From JAWOJF01 sp046481785 (GTDB lineage: Bacteria; Bacteroidota; Ignavibacteria; Ignavibacteriales; Ignavibacteriaceae), in NCBI GenBank assembly GCA_046481785.1, contig JAWOJF010000281.1:1-10200 (forward strand): DNA of 10,200 nucleotides, given 5' to 3'. This document shows, in pieces, positions 1 through 5,783 of the stretch. Under the pieces are notes generated by a model. That model saw only the letters and a list, made by a program, of their open reading frames with translations, was not told where the DNA came from and searched no databases. A program made the translations under genes and the position numbers. How positions within the stretch are numbered: position 1 is the stretch's first letter; every line of letters starts with the position of its first letter.

Positions 1-76
1 AATTAAAAAGCAGCCTCTTTTATGCCGGCGATTGTGCGAAAATTAGAATTCCACTAAAGTCCGGAGTGAGAGACTT
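1..76. other. Window edge, no assignable gene
   Basis: Nothing firm is visible here. One plus-strand frame is open from base 3 to a TAG at 78-80, and one minus-strand frame is open across most of the same stretch. Neither shows a recognisable motif, and both are too short to judge. The plus frame ends just inside the left arm of the composite palindrome, so it could be the 3' end of a gene cut by that element, but nothing supports this strongly. Confidence 0.3.
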
Positions 77-129
77 GTAGAAAGTGGTGAATAAAGGTGT
101 ATTAACCCCAGGCTTCAGGGTCTGTTGCA
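77..129. repeat. Left arm of 53-bp perfect inverted repeat
   Basis: It begins GTAGAAAGTGG and ends GGGTCTGTTGCA. It is identical to the reverse complement of 357-409. Identity breaks one base outside 77, and after one mismatch (130) continues through 134. Confidence 0.9.
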
Positions 130-143
130 CAACTCAGCCTTAA

Positions 144-158
144 CTTCACAAGGAGAAG
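144..158. repeat. Short hairpin with CAAGGAGA motif, left
   Basis: A 4-bp stem (CTTC at 144-147, GAAG at 155-158) encloses a loop containing CAAGGA. The stem is weak. Its interest lies in its position mirroring the hairpin at 322-340, which carries the same CAAGGAGA string. Confidence 0.4.
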
Positions 159-168
159 ATATCAATTG

Positions 169-188
169 CCACGACTTTTAAGTCGTGG
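169..188. repeat. REP-like hairpin, left copy
   Basis: CCACGACTT pairs with AAGTCGTGG in a 9-bp perfect stem around two bases. The stem matches the hairpin at 289-308 except in its tip (CCACGAC/GTCGTGG shared). Flanks show that the two copies are inverted: ATTGCCACGAC here, GTCGTGGCAAT there. Such paired imperfect palindromes are the hallmark of REP/BIME elements moved by RAYT (REP-associated tyrosine) transposases. No such transposase is in the window. Confidence 0.75.
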
Positions 189-209
189 GAGAAAAACAAT
201 AAGCATGGA

Positions 210-267
210 GGCTTTAGCCACAATTTGCCTTAATTGTGCGTGTCCCGACCCTTCGGGGGCTAAAGCC
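210..267. repeat. Three-way-junction palindrome at element centre
   Basis: GGCTTTAGCC (210-219) pairs perfectly with GGCTAAAGCC (258-267). Between them lie two further hairpins: ACAATT (220-225) with AATTGT (232-237), and CCCGA (244-248) with TCGGG (253-257) around a CCCT loop. The fold is a closed three-way junction of 58 bases. It could be the recognition structure for a single-strand transposase or a structured RNA segment. It is not a tRNA: it lacks the D-arm, T-arm and acceptor pattern. Confidence 0.7.
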
Positions 268-288
268 AAAAATATTTGGAATCCTAAA

Positions 289-308
289 CCACGACATAAA
301 TGTCGTGG
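289..308. repeat. REP-like hairpin, right copy
   Basis: CCACGACAT pairs with ATGTCGTGG in a 9-bp stem. It is the inverted partner of 169-188. The two stems differ only at the tip, in a compensated way that keeps pairing, which points to selection on the structure rather than the sequence. Confidence 0.75.
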
Positions 309-321
309 CAATAAATAAACA

Positions 322-340
322 GTCTCTTTCAAGGAGAGAC
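322..340. repeat. Short hairpin with CAAGGAGA motif, right
   Basis: GTCTCT at 322-327 pairs with AGAGAC at 335-340, with possible G-T pairs extending the stem inward. It shares CAAGGAGA with the mirrored weak hairpin at 144-158. Confidence 0.5.
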
Positions 341-356
341 ATTTAATTATTAGTTA

Positions 357-409
357 TGCAACAGACCCTGAAGCCTGGGGTTAATACACCTTTATTCACC
401 ACTTTCTAC
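357..409. repeat. Right arm of 53-bp perfect inverted repeat
   Basis: Reverse complement of 77-129 over all 53 bases. Its outer end lies 61 bp downstream of the stop codon of the minus-strand TrhP-like gene. Confidence 0.9.
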
Positions 410-470
410 TTTTCACACAATCTCCCGGGCAAGGTATTATCATGACAAGACAGATTATAATAGAAACAGG

Positions 471-1682
471 TTAAACACTTTTTATAACATAAACTGCATC
501 ATGAGGCCTTACCAGTTCAGCGCAGGGGAAAGTAAATTTATCTCCTTTTATAACCTCATCCACCGGAAGATCATTATCCTTAATAAGGTTTTCAATTTCT
601 GTTTCCACTACACCGGTTGTAGGACCAATAATTAGTATCCTGTCACCTTTTTTTATGCTTCCTGCTTCAAGATTTACATAAGCTGTACCGGCTTTTTTAT
701 AATAATTAATTACTTTCCCGGTATATTCTTTCCTGGTTGAGGCTTTACTGCCATATATGTTTGCGTATTCTTCAGAAGAGGGTGTGTTAAAATAAAATCC
801 GGAGGAGAATCCCCGGTTATATACTTCTTCCAGTTCTTTTAGTAGTTTTTTCTTAATTTCTGCTGTTAAATTTCCTTCAAAGAAGATGTCTATACCTCTC
901 CGGTAAACAGAAACTGTTTTAGCAACATACTCCGGACTCCGTTTTCTTCCTTCTATTTTAAATGAGTCTATGCCCGCTTCAATTAATTTATCAATAAATT
1001 CGACTGAACAAAGGTCTTTGGGTGACAGTACATAATCTTCGCCTATTACCATTGACTTATGGATTATATTATCATGCACCTCATATTCTCTTCTGCATGG
1101 CTGTATACATTCTCCCCGGTTGGCGCTTTTACCAAACAGGTGATGGCTCATAAAACATCTTCCGCTTACAGCAATACACATGGCACCGTGAACAAACGCT
1201 TCAATTTCCAGATCGGTATTAGCTCTTATCTTTTTTATTTCTTCAAGAGAACATTCCCTTGCAAGAACAATTCTTTTAGCTCCCAGTCTTTTATAAACCG
1301 ATGCACTTAATGAATTTGAAACTGATGCCTGTGTTGAAATACAAAAGGGTATTTTATTTTTATTGCATAATTCTGCTGCGGCAAGATCCCAGCAGATTAT
1401 AAAATCTATGCCTGCCGTTTTCGCCGAAGCAATAAGGTCATCAGCTTCATTAATCTCTTCTTCAAAAAGGATTGTGTTTAATGTAAGGTAGGTTTTTACA
1501 CCTGATTCTTTACAATATTTTACAACCTCATCTAATTCATCAATAGAAAAATTAGCGGCTTTGGCACGCATATTAAATTTTTCGGCGCCAAAATAAACTG
1601 CGTCAGCCCCGGATTTAACTGCCGCCGTCAGCATAGTCCAGTTCCCGGCAGGCGCCATTAATTCCGGCTTTTTATTTTTCAT
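471..1682 (-). CDS. trhP: U32 peptidase-family tRNA hydroxylation protein (TrhP/YrrO type)
   Basis: Members of this family are annotated as U32 collagenase-like peptidases, but the characterised close relatives E. coli TrhP (YegQ) and B. subtilis YrrO act in prephenate-dependent 5-hydroxylation of wobble uridine in tRNA. Residue numbers here count from the upstream TTG at 1709 (412 aa). The family signature lies at 170-188 (EAFVHGAMC...SGRC). Four conserved cysteines, C178, C185, C201 and C205, fit the known Fe-S cluster ligands. The N-terminal half starts ELMAPAGN and is barrel-like. The C-terminal part (about 325-410, with KKGDRILIIGP) matches the small beta-barrel domain of TrhP. Length fits TrhP/YrrO (about 420-450) rather than the longer rRNA enzyme RlhA. 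I prefer the ATG at 1682 (403 aa) because family members begin near KKPELLAPAG and AAGGGA lies upstream. It sits 71 bp downstream of peptidase T on the same strand, so co-transcription is possible. No clear terminator follows. Confidence 0.85.
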   Translation of the reverse strand: MKNKKPELMAPAGNWTMLTAAVKSGADAVYFGAEKFNMRAKAANFSIDELDEVVKYCKESGVKTYLTLNTILFEEEINEADDLIASAKTAGIDFIICWDLAAAELCNKNKIPFCISTQASVSNSLSASVYKRLGAKRIVLARECSLEEIKKIRANTDLEIEAFVHGAMCIAVSGRCFMSHHLFGKSANRGECIQPCRREYEVHDNIIHKSMVIGEDYVLSPKDLCSVEFIDKLIEAGIDSFKIEGRKRSPEYVAKTVSVYRRGIDIFFEGNLTAEIKKKLLKELEEVYNRGFSSGFYFNTPSSEEYANIYGSKASTRKEYTGKVINYYKKAGTAYVNLEAGSIKKGDRILIIGPTTGVVETEIENLIKDNDLPVDEVIKGDKFTFPCAELVRPHDAVYVIKSV

Positions 1683-1753
1683 ATTATCTGTGTATCCCTT
1701 ACTAACCAAATCCTGTTAATACATATTATCTGTTTTATTCTATAAAACCGCAG

Positions 1754-3004
1754 TTAACTTTTTTCTTCCCAAACCCTGCAAATTTCCACAATAACTTTTA
1801 CAGCCATTTCCATATCCTGAATGGACACCCATTCAAGTTTTGAGTGGTATGAATGTTCTCCGGCAAAGATATTTGGTGTTGGAAGCCCCATAAAACTTAA
1901 ACGTGAACCATCAGTACCACCACGGATAGGCCTGCTGATTGGTTTTATATTTAATCTATCCATGGCTTCCCGCGCAAAATTTATTACCTGGGGATGATTA
2001 TCAAGAACTTCCCTCATATTCCTGTACTGCTCAAAAACTTCAAACTCATACCTTGCACCGGGAAATTTTTCAACAGCTTTTTTTGTTAGTTCCTCAAGAA
2101 GGTTTTCATACTCTTTTAATTTGGCAGTTTCAAAATCCCTGATAATAAATTTAAGAGTTGTAAGTTCTTCCATACCATTCATTGTTGTACAGTGAATATA
2201 ACCTTCTCTTGCTTCGGTCGTTTCCGGCGACAACCTTTCTTTGGGAAGGCTTTCGAGAAGAGCAGCGGCTGCTTTTAATGAATTTACCATCTTTCCTTTG
2301 GCATAACCGGGATGGATATTTTTCCCATGGATTTTTATAATTACTGCGTCTGCGCTGAATGATTCATACTCAACTTCACCGCGTGTCTGGCCGTCAACCG
2401 TATATGCATACTTAGCACCAAATTTTTTAACATCAAATTTTTCGGTTCCTCTCCCAACTTCTTCATCAGGAGTAAAACAAATCTTAATGGTACCATGTTT
2501 CACTTCAGGGTGAGTAAGAAAATAATTCACAGCATCCATTATCTCTGCCACACCGGCTTTATTATCGGCGCCAAGCAAAGTGGTTCCGTCGGTAGTAATA
2601 ATATCAAAGCCGATCATATCTTTTAAATCCGGGTTATCCGCTGCTTTAATTACCTGGTTTGGGTCATTAATTAACTTAATGTCTCCGCCCTGGTAATTTT
2701 TATGTATCTGCGGATTTACATTTTCACCTGTAACTGCGGGCGAGGTATCTGCATGGGAAATAAAGCCGATAACCGGCACATTTTTATCTGTATTTGAAGG
2801 GAGAGTTGCCATAACGTAACCCCACTCATCCATATGAGCATCTTTTAGTCCCATTGCTTTAAGCTCTTTTGCCAGGTCTTTCAGCAATATTTTCTGCTTT
2901 TCCGTTGATGGGAAAGATGATGATTCTTCATCCGATTGTGTGTCATATTTTACGTATTTCAGAAATCTGTCAACACATGTAAATTTATACTTTTCGTCAA
3001 ACAT
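1754..3004 (-). CDS. pepT: Peptidase T (tripeptide aminopeptidase, M20B)
   Basis: This is a cytoplasmic zinc enzyme that removes the N-terminal residue from tripeptides in peptide salvage. At 416 aa it matches Salmonella PepT (409). The M20 catalytic set is complete: H84 and D86 in ISHADTSP, bridging D147 in LLGADNKAG, general base E181 and ligand E182 in FTPDEEVGRG, D204 in TVDGQ and H387 near the C-terminus (SYHSKLEW). The lid/dimerisation domain (about 215-325) contains HGKNIHPGYAKG, a PepT hallmark. No signal peptide is present. The ATG at 3004 is well supported by AAGGAG seven bases upstream, the best SD among the larger genes here. A sigma70-like promoter candidate lies about 120 bp upstream. 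All key residues are intact, so the gene appears functional. Confidence 0.95.
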   Translation of the reverse strand: MFDEKYKFTCVDRFLKYVKYDTQSDEESSSFPSTEKQKILLKDLAKELKAMGLKDAHMDEWGYVMATLPSNTDKNVPVIGFISHADTSPAVTGENVNPQIHKNYQGGDIKLINDPNQVIKAADNPDLKDMIGFDIITTDGTTLLGADNKAGVAEIMDAVNYFLTHPEVKHGTIKICFTPDEEVGRGTEKFDVKKFGAKYAYTVDGQTRGEVEYESFSADAVIIKIHGKNIHPGYAKGKMVNSLKAAAALLESLPKERLSPETTEAREGYIHCTTMNGMEELTTLKFIIRDFETAKLKEYENLLEELTKKAVEKFPGARYEFEVFEQYRNMREVLDNHPQVINFAREAMDRLNIKPISRPIRGGTDGSRLSFMGLPTPNIFAGEHSYHSKLEWVSIQDMEMAVKVIVEICRVWEEKS

Positions 3005-3123
3005 TTTTTTCTCCTTAATTACTGAAGAAGATTTATAATTATTGCTTTAAAGTTAAAATTATTTGAGTGAATACCCAAGGAGGCGTGAGATGCAACTAAA
3101 ATTTTGCAGGCTGGATTGGGTTA

Positions 3124-3152
3124 CAGATATATTGCTGTTTATGCTGTGTCAA
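3124..3152 (-). promoter_or_regulatory. Candidate promoter for pepT
   Basis: Read on the minus strand, a perfect TTGACA (3147-3152) is followed after 17 bases by TATCTG (3124-3129). Transcription would start near 3117, leaving a leader of roughly 110 bases. The -10 match is only partial, and Bacteroidota primary promoters often use a different consensus (TTG / TAnnTTTG), so this is tentative. The string ATTTGACA recurs 31 bp further upstream (3178-3185). Confidence 0.3.
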
Positions 3153-3200
3153 ATTTAATGAGGGGGCCCGATAGTCCTGTCAAATGGATTAATATTTTAC

Positions 3201-3217
3201 TTTGAGAAGGTCTCAAA
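3201..3217 (-). terminator. Hairpin just after the beta-glucuronidase stop, weak terminator
   Basis: TTTGAGA (3201-3207) pairs perfectly with TCTCAAA (3211-3217) around a 3-base loop, beginning one base after the stop codon of the minus-strand gene. The 3' side is AT-rich but has no T-run, so as an intrinsic terminator it is weak. It may instead protect the mRNA 3' end. Confidence 0.35.
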
Positions 3218-3218
3218 C

Positions 3219-5000
3219 TTATTTTGTTTCATAGAATTTTTTTAAAACATAAAACGCTTTCTTCTTAATACCTCTGTCTGAAATTAATCCTTTGCGGTTC
3301 CAGTGATCCTGTATACCGGGTAAATTTCTCCGGGGAGATCTGAAATCAGCCAGAATCCAGGGGGACATTCCGCTTAAGTTAGGTATCCTTTCCATTAATT
3401 TTACCTGGTGTTCATAAACATTTACCTGGTACTCTTCGGTCCACCTGGTTAGGTTATCACCATGATGCCCCTGTAAAGCATCTGCACCAAATTCACTTAT
3501 TATTATCGGCTTATTGTATTTGGTTTTATAATTTATTCTGGCGGCTTTTTCCGGCAGACCATCATACCAGCCGAGATATTCATTTAACCCAATTACATCA
3601 AGATATTCACCAAAAGGATCATCAATCATAATTGTATTATCATCTATGTAATGATTTTCAAGTGCGGCAGTTAGTAATCTTGAATTATCAAGACTTCGTG
3701 CCCGATCAGCCAGCTTTTTCAAAAAAATTAACCGATCTTCACTTAAAGGTGTTTCATTTGATACAGACCATAAAACAACAGAAGACCTGTTCTTATCCCG
3801 GGAAATCATTTCTGTAAGCTGCCTTTCAGCATTTAAATAAGTTGTTTCATTTTTCCAGAGGATAGTCCAGTAAACAGGTATTTCCGACCAGATTAAAATT
3901 CCCAATTCATCAGCAAGCCTGACTATATGTTCATTATGCGGATAGTGTGCAAGTCTTACAAAATTACCATTCAGTTCTTTTATCCAATTTAAAATTATCC
4001 TGGCATCCTCTTTTGTGTTTGCTCTTCCACCCCGGAGCGGAGCTTCTTCATGAACAGATATACCTTTCAGGAATATTTTTCCCCCATTCAGTAATATATC
4101 ACCATTATTTGTCTCAATTATTCTGAAGCCAATTTTTTCAGTTATTGTATCAGTTGTACTTTCTATTATTACTTCATATAGTTTAGGATTTTGCGGGGAC
4201 CATAATTCGGGTTGTGCATTAAAAGTAAATCTGCAAAAACCCTTAACATCCGAGCTGGCGGTGTATTCGGCTTTTATTTCAGGAATTTTTATTTTAATCT
4301 GCTCTTCTCCATTTTGTCCATCCAGTTGGATCCATCCCGATATTCTTGAATAAGATTCTTTATCGAGCTGTATAAAATAATCTTTAATAAAAGCTGAAGG
4401 TACTTCAACTAATGTTACATCCCTTGTTATACCACCGTAGTTCCACCAGTCGGTATTAACCGTTGGTACAAACTCACGGCTTCTTTTATTATCAACCTTA
4501 AGGATTAGGAAATTATCTTTCTCTTTAACCAGGCCGGTTATTTCAAAGTTAAATGGTGTGAATCCCCCCTCATGCTCTCCCAGTTTATTGCCGTTCAAAT
4601 AAACTATTGATTTATAGTTTACAGCTCCGAAATGGACAAACAATCTTTTATTCTTCTCCAGTGAATAGTTAAAGTCTTTTTTATACCATATGGTACCTTC
4701 ATATAACATTAATTTTTCTTTTTGAGTATTCCAGTCTCCCGGCACTTTAAGCAGTTCTGATTTATCAAAGTCATACTCAATAAGTTCTGTTTTATCCTTA
4801 GGTTTTTGATTCATAAAGAATCCGTTTTCCGCGGGCTCATAACGGTAATTATAGTAGCCGGTTTCATAAGGATCAATTATGATCTGCCAGTTGCCGTTTA
4901 AGGTATGGTTTGTTCTTCCCGAGATATTTGTTATTAAGGTCTGCGAATAATTAAACTGCTGTAAGGTAAAAAGCAGGTGAATGAGTATGAGTTTTTTCAA
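3219..5000 (-). CDS. Exported GH2 beta-glucuronidase-type glycoside hydrolase
   Basis: Expected to release uronic acid (most likely beta-D-glucuronic acid) from glycan ends outside the cytoplasm. At 593 aa it is close to E. coli UidA (603). An N-terminal signal peptide (1-19, ending YSQT) is followed by the GH2 jelly-roll domain (about 30-200, with WNYGGITRD), an Ig-like domain (about 201-298) and the TIM barrel (300-590). Acid/base E416 is in WSVSNETP and nucleophile E503 in ISEFGAD. LNEYLGWYDG matches the UidA active-site loop. N568 and K570 in WNRKG form the NxK motif that reads the uronate carboxylate, which argues for glucuronidase over galactosidase or mannosidase; a beta-galacturonidase remains possible. 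The start is TTG, chosen because AAAGG lies seven bases upstream, a stop precedes it in frame and it alone gives the full signal peptide. No T9SS tail is present, so it is probably periplasmic. Confidence 0.88.
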   Translation of the reverse strand: MKKLILIHLLFTLQQFNYSQTLITNISGRTNHTLNGNWQIIIDPYETGYYNYRYEPAENGFFMNQKPKDKTELIEYDFDKSELLKVPGDWNTQKEKLMLYEGTIWYKKDFNYSLEKNKRLFVHFGAVNYKSIVYLNGNKLGEHEGGFTPFNFEITGLVKEKDNFLILKVDNKRSREFVPTVNTDWWNYGGITRDVTLVEVPSAFIKDYFIQLDKESYSRISGWIQLDGQNGEEQIKIKIPEIKAEYTASSDVKGFCRFTFNAQPELWSPQNPKLYEVIIESTTDTITEKIGFRIIETNNGDILLNGGKIFLKGISVHEEAPLRGGRANTKEDARIILNWIKELNGNFVRLAHYPHNEHIVRLADELGILIWSEIPVYWTILWKNETTYLNAERQLTEMISRDKNRSSVVLWSVSNETPLSEDRLIFLKKLADRARSLDNSRLLTAALENHYIDDNTIMIDDPFGEYLDVIGLNEYLGWYDGLPEKAARINYKTKYNKPIIISEFGADALQGHHGDNLTRWTEEYQVNVYEHQVKLMERIPNLSGMSPWILADFRSPRRNLPGIQDHWNRKGLISDRGIKKKAFYVLKKFYETK

Positions 5001-5076
5001 TACAAAACCTTTGAAGAATTGTTATTGTTAATTTATGAAACGGAAGGCAAAATTCTAATATATTAATGATTCAGCA

Positions 5077-5299
5077 TGAATATTTATCATGGTCAAAATA
5101 AGTTAAGGAGTATTCCTCTTACAATTAAATCAGGCCGGGTATCATTATAATCATTTCATACCCAGAGTTATTTCACCTTCGGCACCTAACATTAATGTAC
5201 CAGAAAATGCATGTTTTTTATATACCTGTCACGCTCTTGCGGAACTATTAAAGTGTTTATAATTACGAACAAAAAGATAAGTAGACAAAGTCTTTTCAT
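5077..5299 (-). pseudogene. Decayed 5' remnant of a secreted/outer-membrane protein gene
   Basis: An ATG at 5299 with AAAGGA six bases upstream opens a 35-codon frame (5192-5299) that begins with a clear signal peptide (MKRLCLLIFLFVI) and stops after FLVH. The next frame then reads HAFSGTLMLGAEGEITLGMK to a TGA, the next NDYNDTRPDLIVRGILLNLF, and another YFDHDKYS. Each segment is protein-like and follows directly on the last. Joined, they resemble the start of secreted beta-barrel-type proteins seen in this group (signal peptide, GAEGxxTLG, TDY, RGxLxYFF). That resemblance is from memory and not searched. The pattern suggests several indels, the first near an A6 run, followed by loss of the rest of the gene. 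The alternative is a genuine 35-aa secreted peptide followed by chance frames. Confidence 0.45.
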
Positions 5300-5433
5300 T
5301 CTTATTCCTTTCTGTTTTAATACTTATAATTGAGCTTACATCGTAATATAAATTATAGGAAAGAGTATTTAATTATGTCTGATACATTAGGGGGAAACGG
5401 GTGACTTTATTAACATGCGGGGGATAAAAGCAG

Positions 5434-5460
5434 AACTGCCATAGATGAGCTATGGCAGTT
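5434..5460 (-). terminator. Strong intrinsic terminator after the 42-aa gene
   Basis: AACTGCCATAG (5434-5444) and CTATGGCAGTT (5450-5460) form a perfect 11-bp stem with a 5-base loop. On the minus strand it is followed by CTGCTTTTAT, giving a short U-rich tail. It lies 39 bp beyond the stop codon of the small membrane-protein gene and insulates the stretch downstream. The plus-strand side lacks a T-run. Confidence 0.75.
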
Positions 5461-5499
5461 ATCACAAAATATTCATATCAAATCCTTTTCATATTTATC

Positions 5500-5628
5500 T
5501 CAACCTTTACCTAATCTCTTTCTTAAATCCTGAACTTCATATACCAGATTGATGTAGCTCCAAATCATCCTTGCAAGGCCGATAATTGCTAACACAATCA
5601 GAACGAAGGTTACGCCATCATTTTTCAT
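5500..5628 (-). CDS. Small single-pass membrane protein, 42 aa
   Basis: I do not recognise a family. The frame begins MKNDGVTFVLIVLAIIGL and ends with a TGA. A single hydrophobic segment (about 7-29, ending in IWSYINLVY) is followed by a charged tail, EVQDLRKRLGKG, with heptad-like spacing that could form a short helix or coiled-coil contact. Support that it is real: ATG with AAGGAG eight bases upstream, one of the two best SD sites in the window, and a strong terminator just downstream. It lies 155 bp downstream of the T9SS protein gene on the same strand, so it could be co-transcribed or have its own promoter in that AT-rich gap. With the positive charges after the membrane span, the tail is predicted to be cytoplasmic. 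Such proteins often modulate a larger membrane complex; the partner here is unknown. Confidence 0.75.
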   Translation of the reverse strand: MKNDGVTFVLIVLAIIGLARMIWSYINLVYEVQDLRKRLGKG

Positions 5629-5783
5629 GATTTATGCTCCTTGAATAAAAAAATTGTTACGCGGTAAATATCTAATCAATAACAAACTTATACTATAATC
5701 TTGTGCACATAACTATGGTTGATGTGAGGAATATTCGTTGTTAATGTTAATAAATTAGAATAGTCATTAATAGATGAGAAAAA

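Larger units (their letters stand above)
77..409. repeat. 333-bp composite palindromic element (MITE/REP-cluster-like)
   Basis: Bases 77-129 and 357-409 are perfect 53-bp inverted copies. The match continues for about five more bases inward with one mismatch (to 134 and from 352). The inner part of each arm reads GGGTCTGTTGCA (118-129, with its complement at 357-368), which resembles insertion-sequence terminal repeats. A 251-bp unit, 118-368, is therefore a possible mobile core. Inside the arms the hairpins are arranged symmetrically: a short hairpin, a REP-like hairpin, a three-way junction, a REP-like hairpin and a short hairpin. No transposase frame is present, so the element would be non-autonomous. 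It lies just downstream of the minus-strand TrhP-like gene and could also act as a transcription barrier. No clear target-site duplication was found. Confidence 0.8.

Noticed and set aside
3..80. 3' fragment of an upstream gene, 25 codons on the plus strand
   Set aside because: Too short, with no motif; the opposite strand is open over nearly the same stretch, so coding cannot be argued.
210..267. tRNA or known riboswitch in the central three-way junction
   Set aside because: There is no acceptor stem with CCA, anticodon arm or T-loop, and no riboswitch core I can recognise; it also lies inside a symmetric repeat element.
77..409. CRISPR array or integron attC site
   Set aside because: Repeats occur only as inverted pairs, with no regular direct repeats or spacers. 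The arm core GTTATGC does not fit the GTTRRRY attC consensus and there is no cassette context.
1059..1310. Plus-strand open frame of 83 codons opposite the TrhP-like gene
   Set aside because: It lies wholly antisense within a gene with intact family motifs, has no SD and no recognisable protein features.
471..1682. Function as a secreted collagenase, as the U32 label suggests
   Set aside because: No signal peptide, and the four cysteines plus C-terminal barrel fit the tRNA-modification branch of the family.
1683..1709. TTG start at 1709 for the TrhP-like protein
   Set aside because: It adds nine residues not expected in the family. The ATG at 1682 gives the standard N-terminus and has a purine-rich site upstream.
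1939..2142. Plus-strand open frame of 67 codons opposite pepT
   Set aside because: Antisense shadow of the conserved PepT C-terminal domain, with low-complexity composition and no domain signal.
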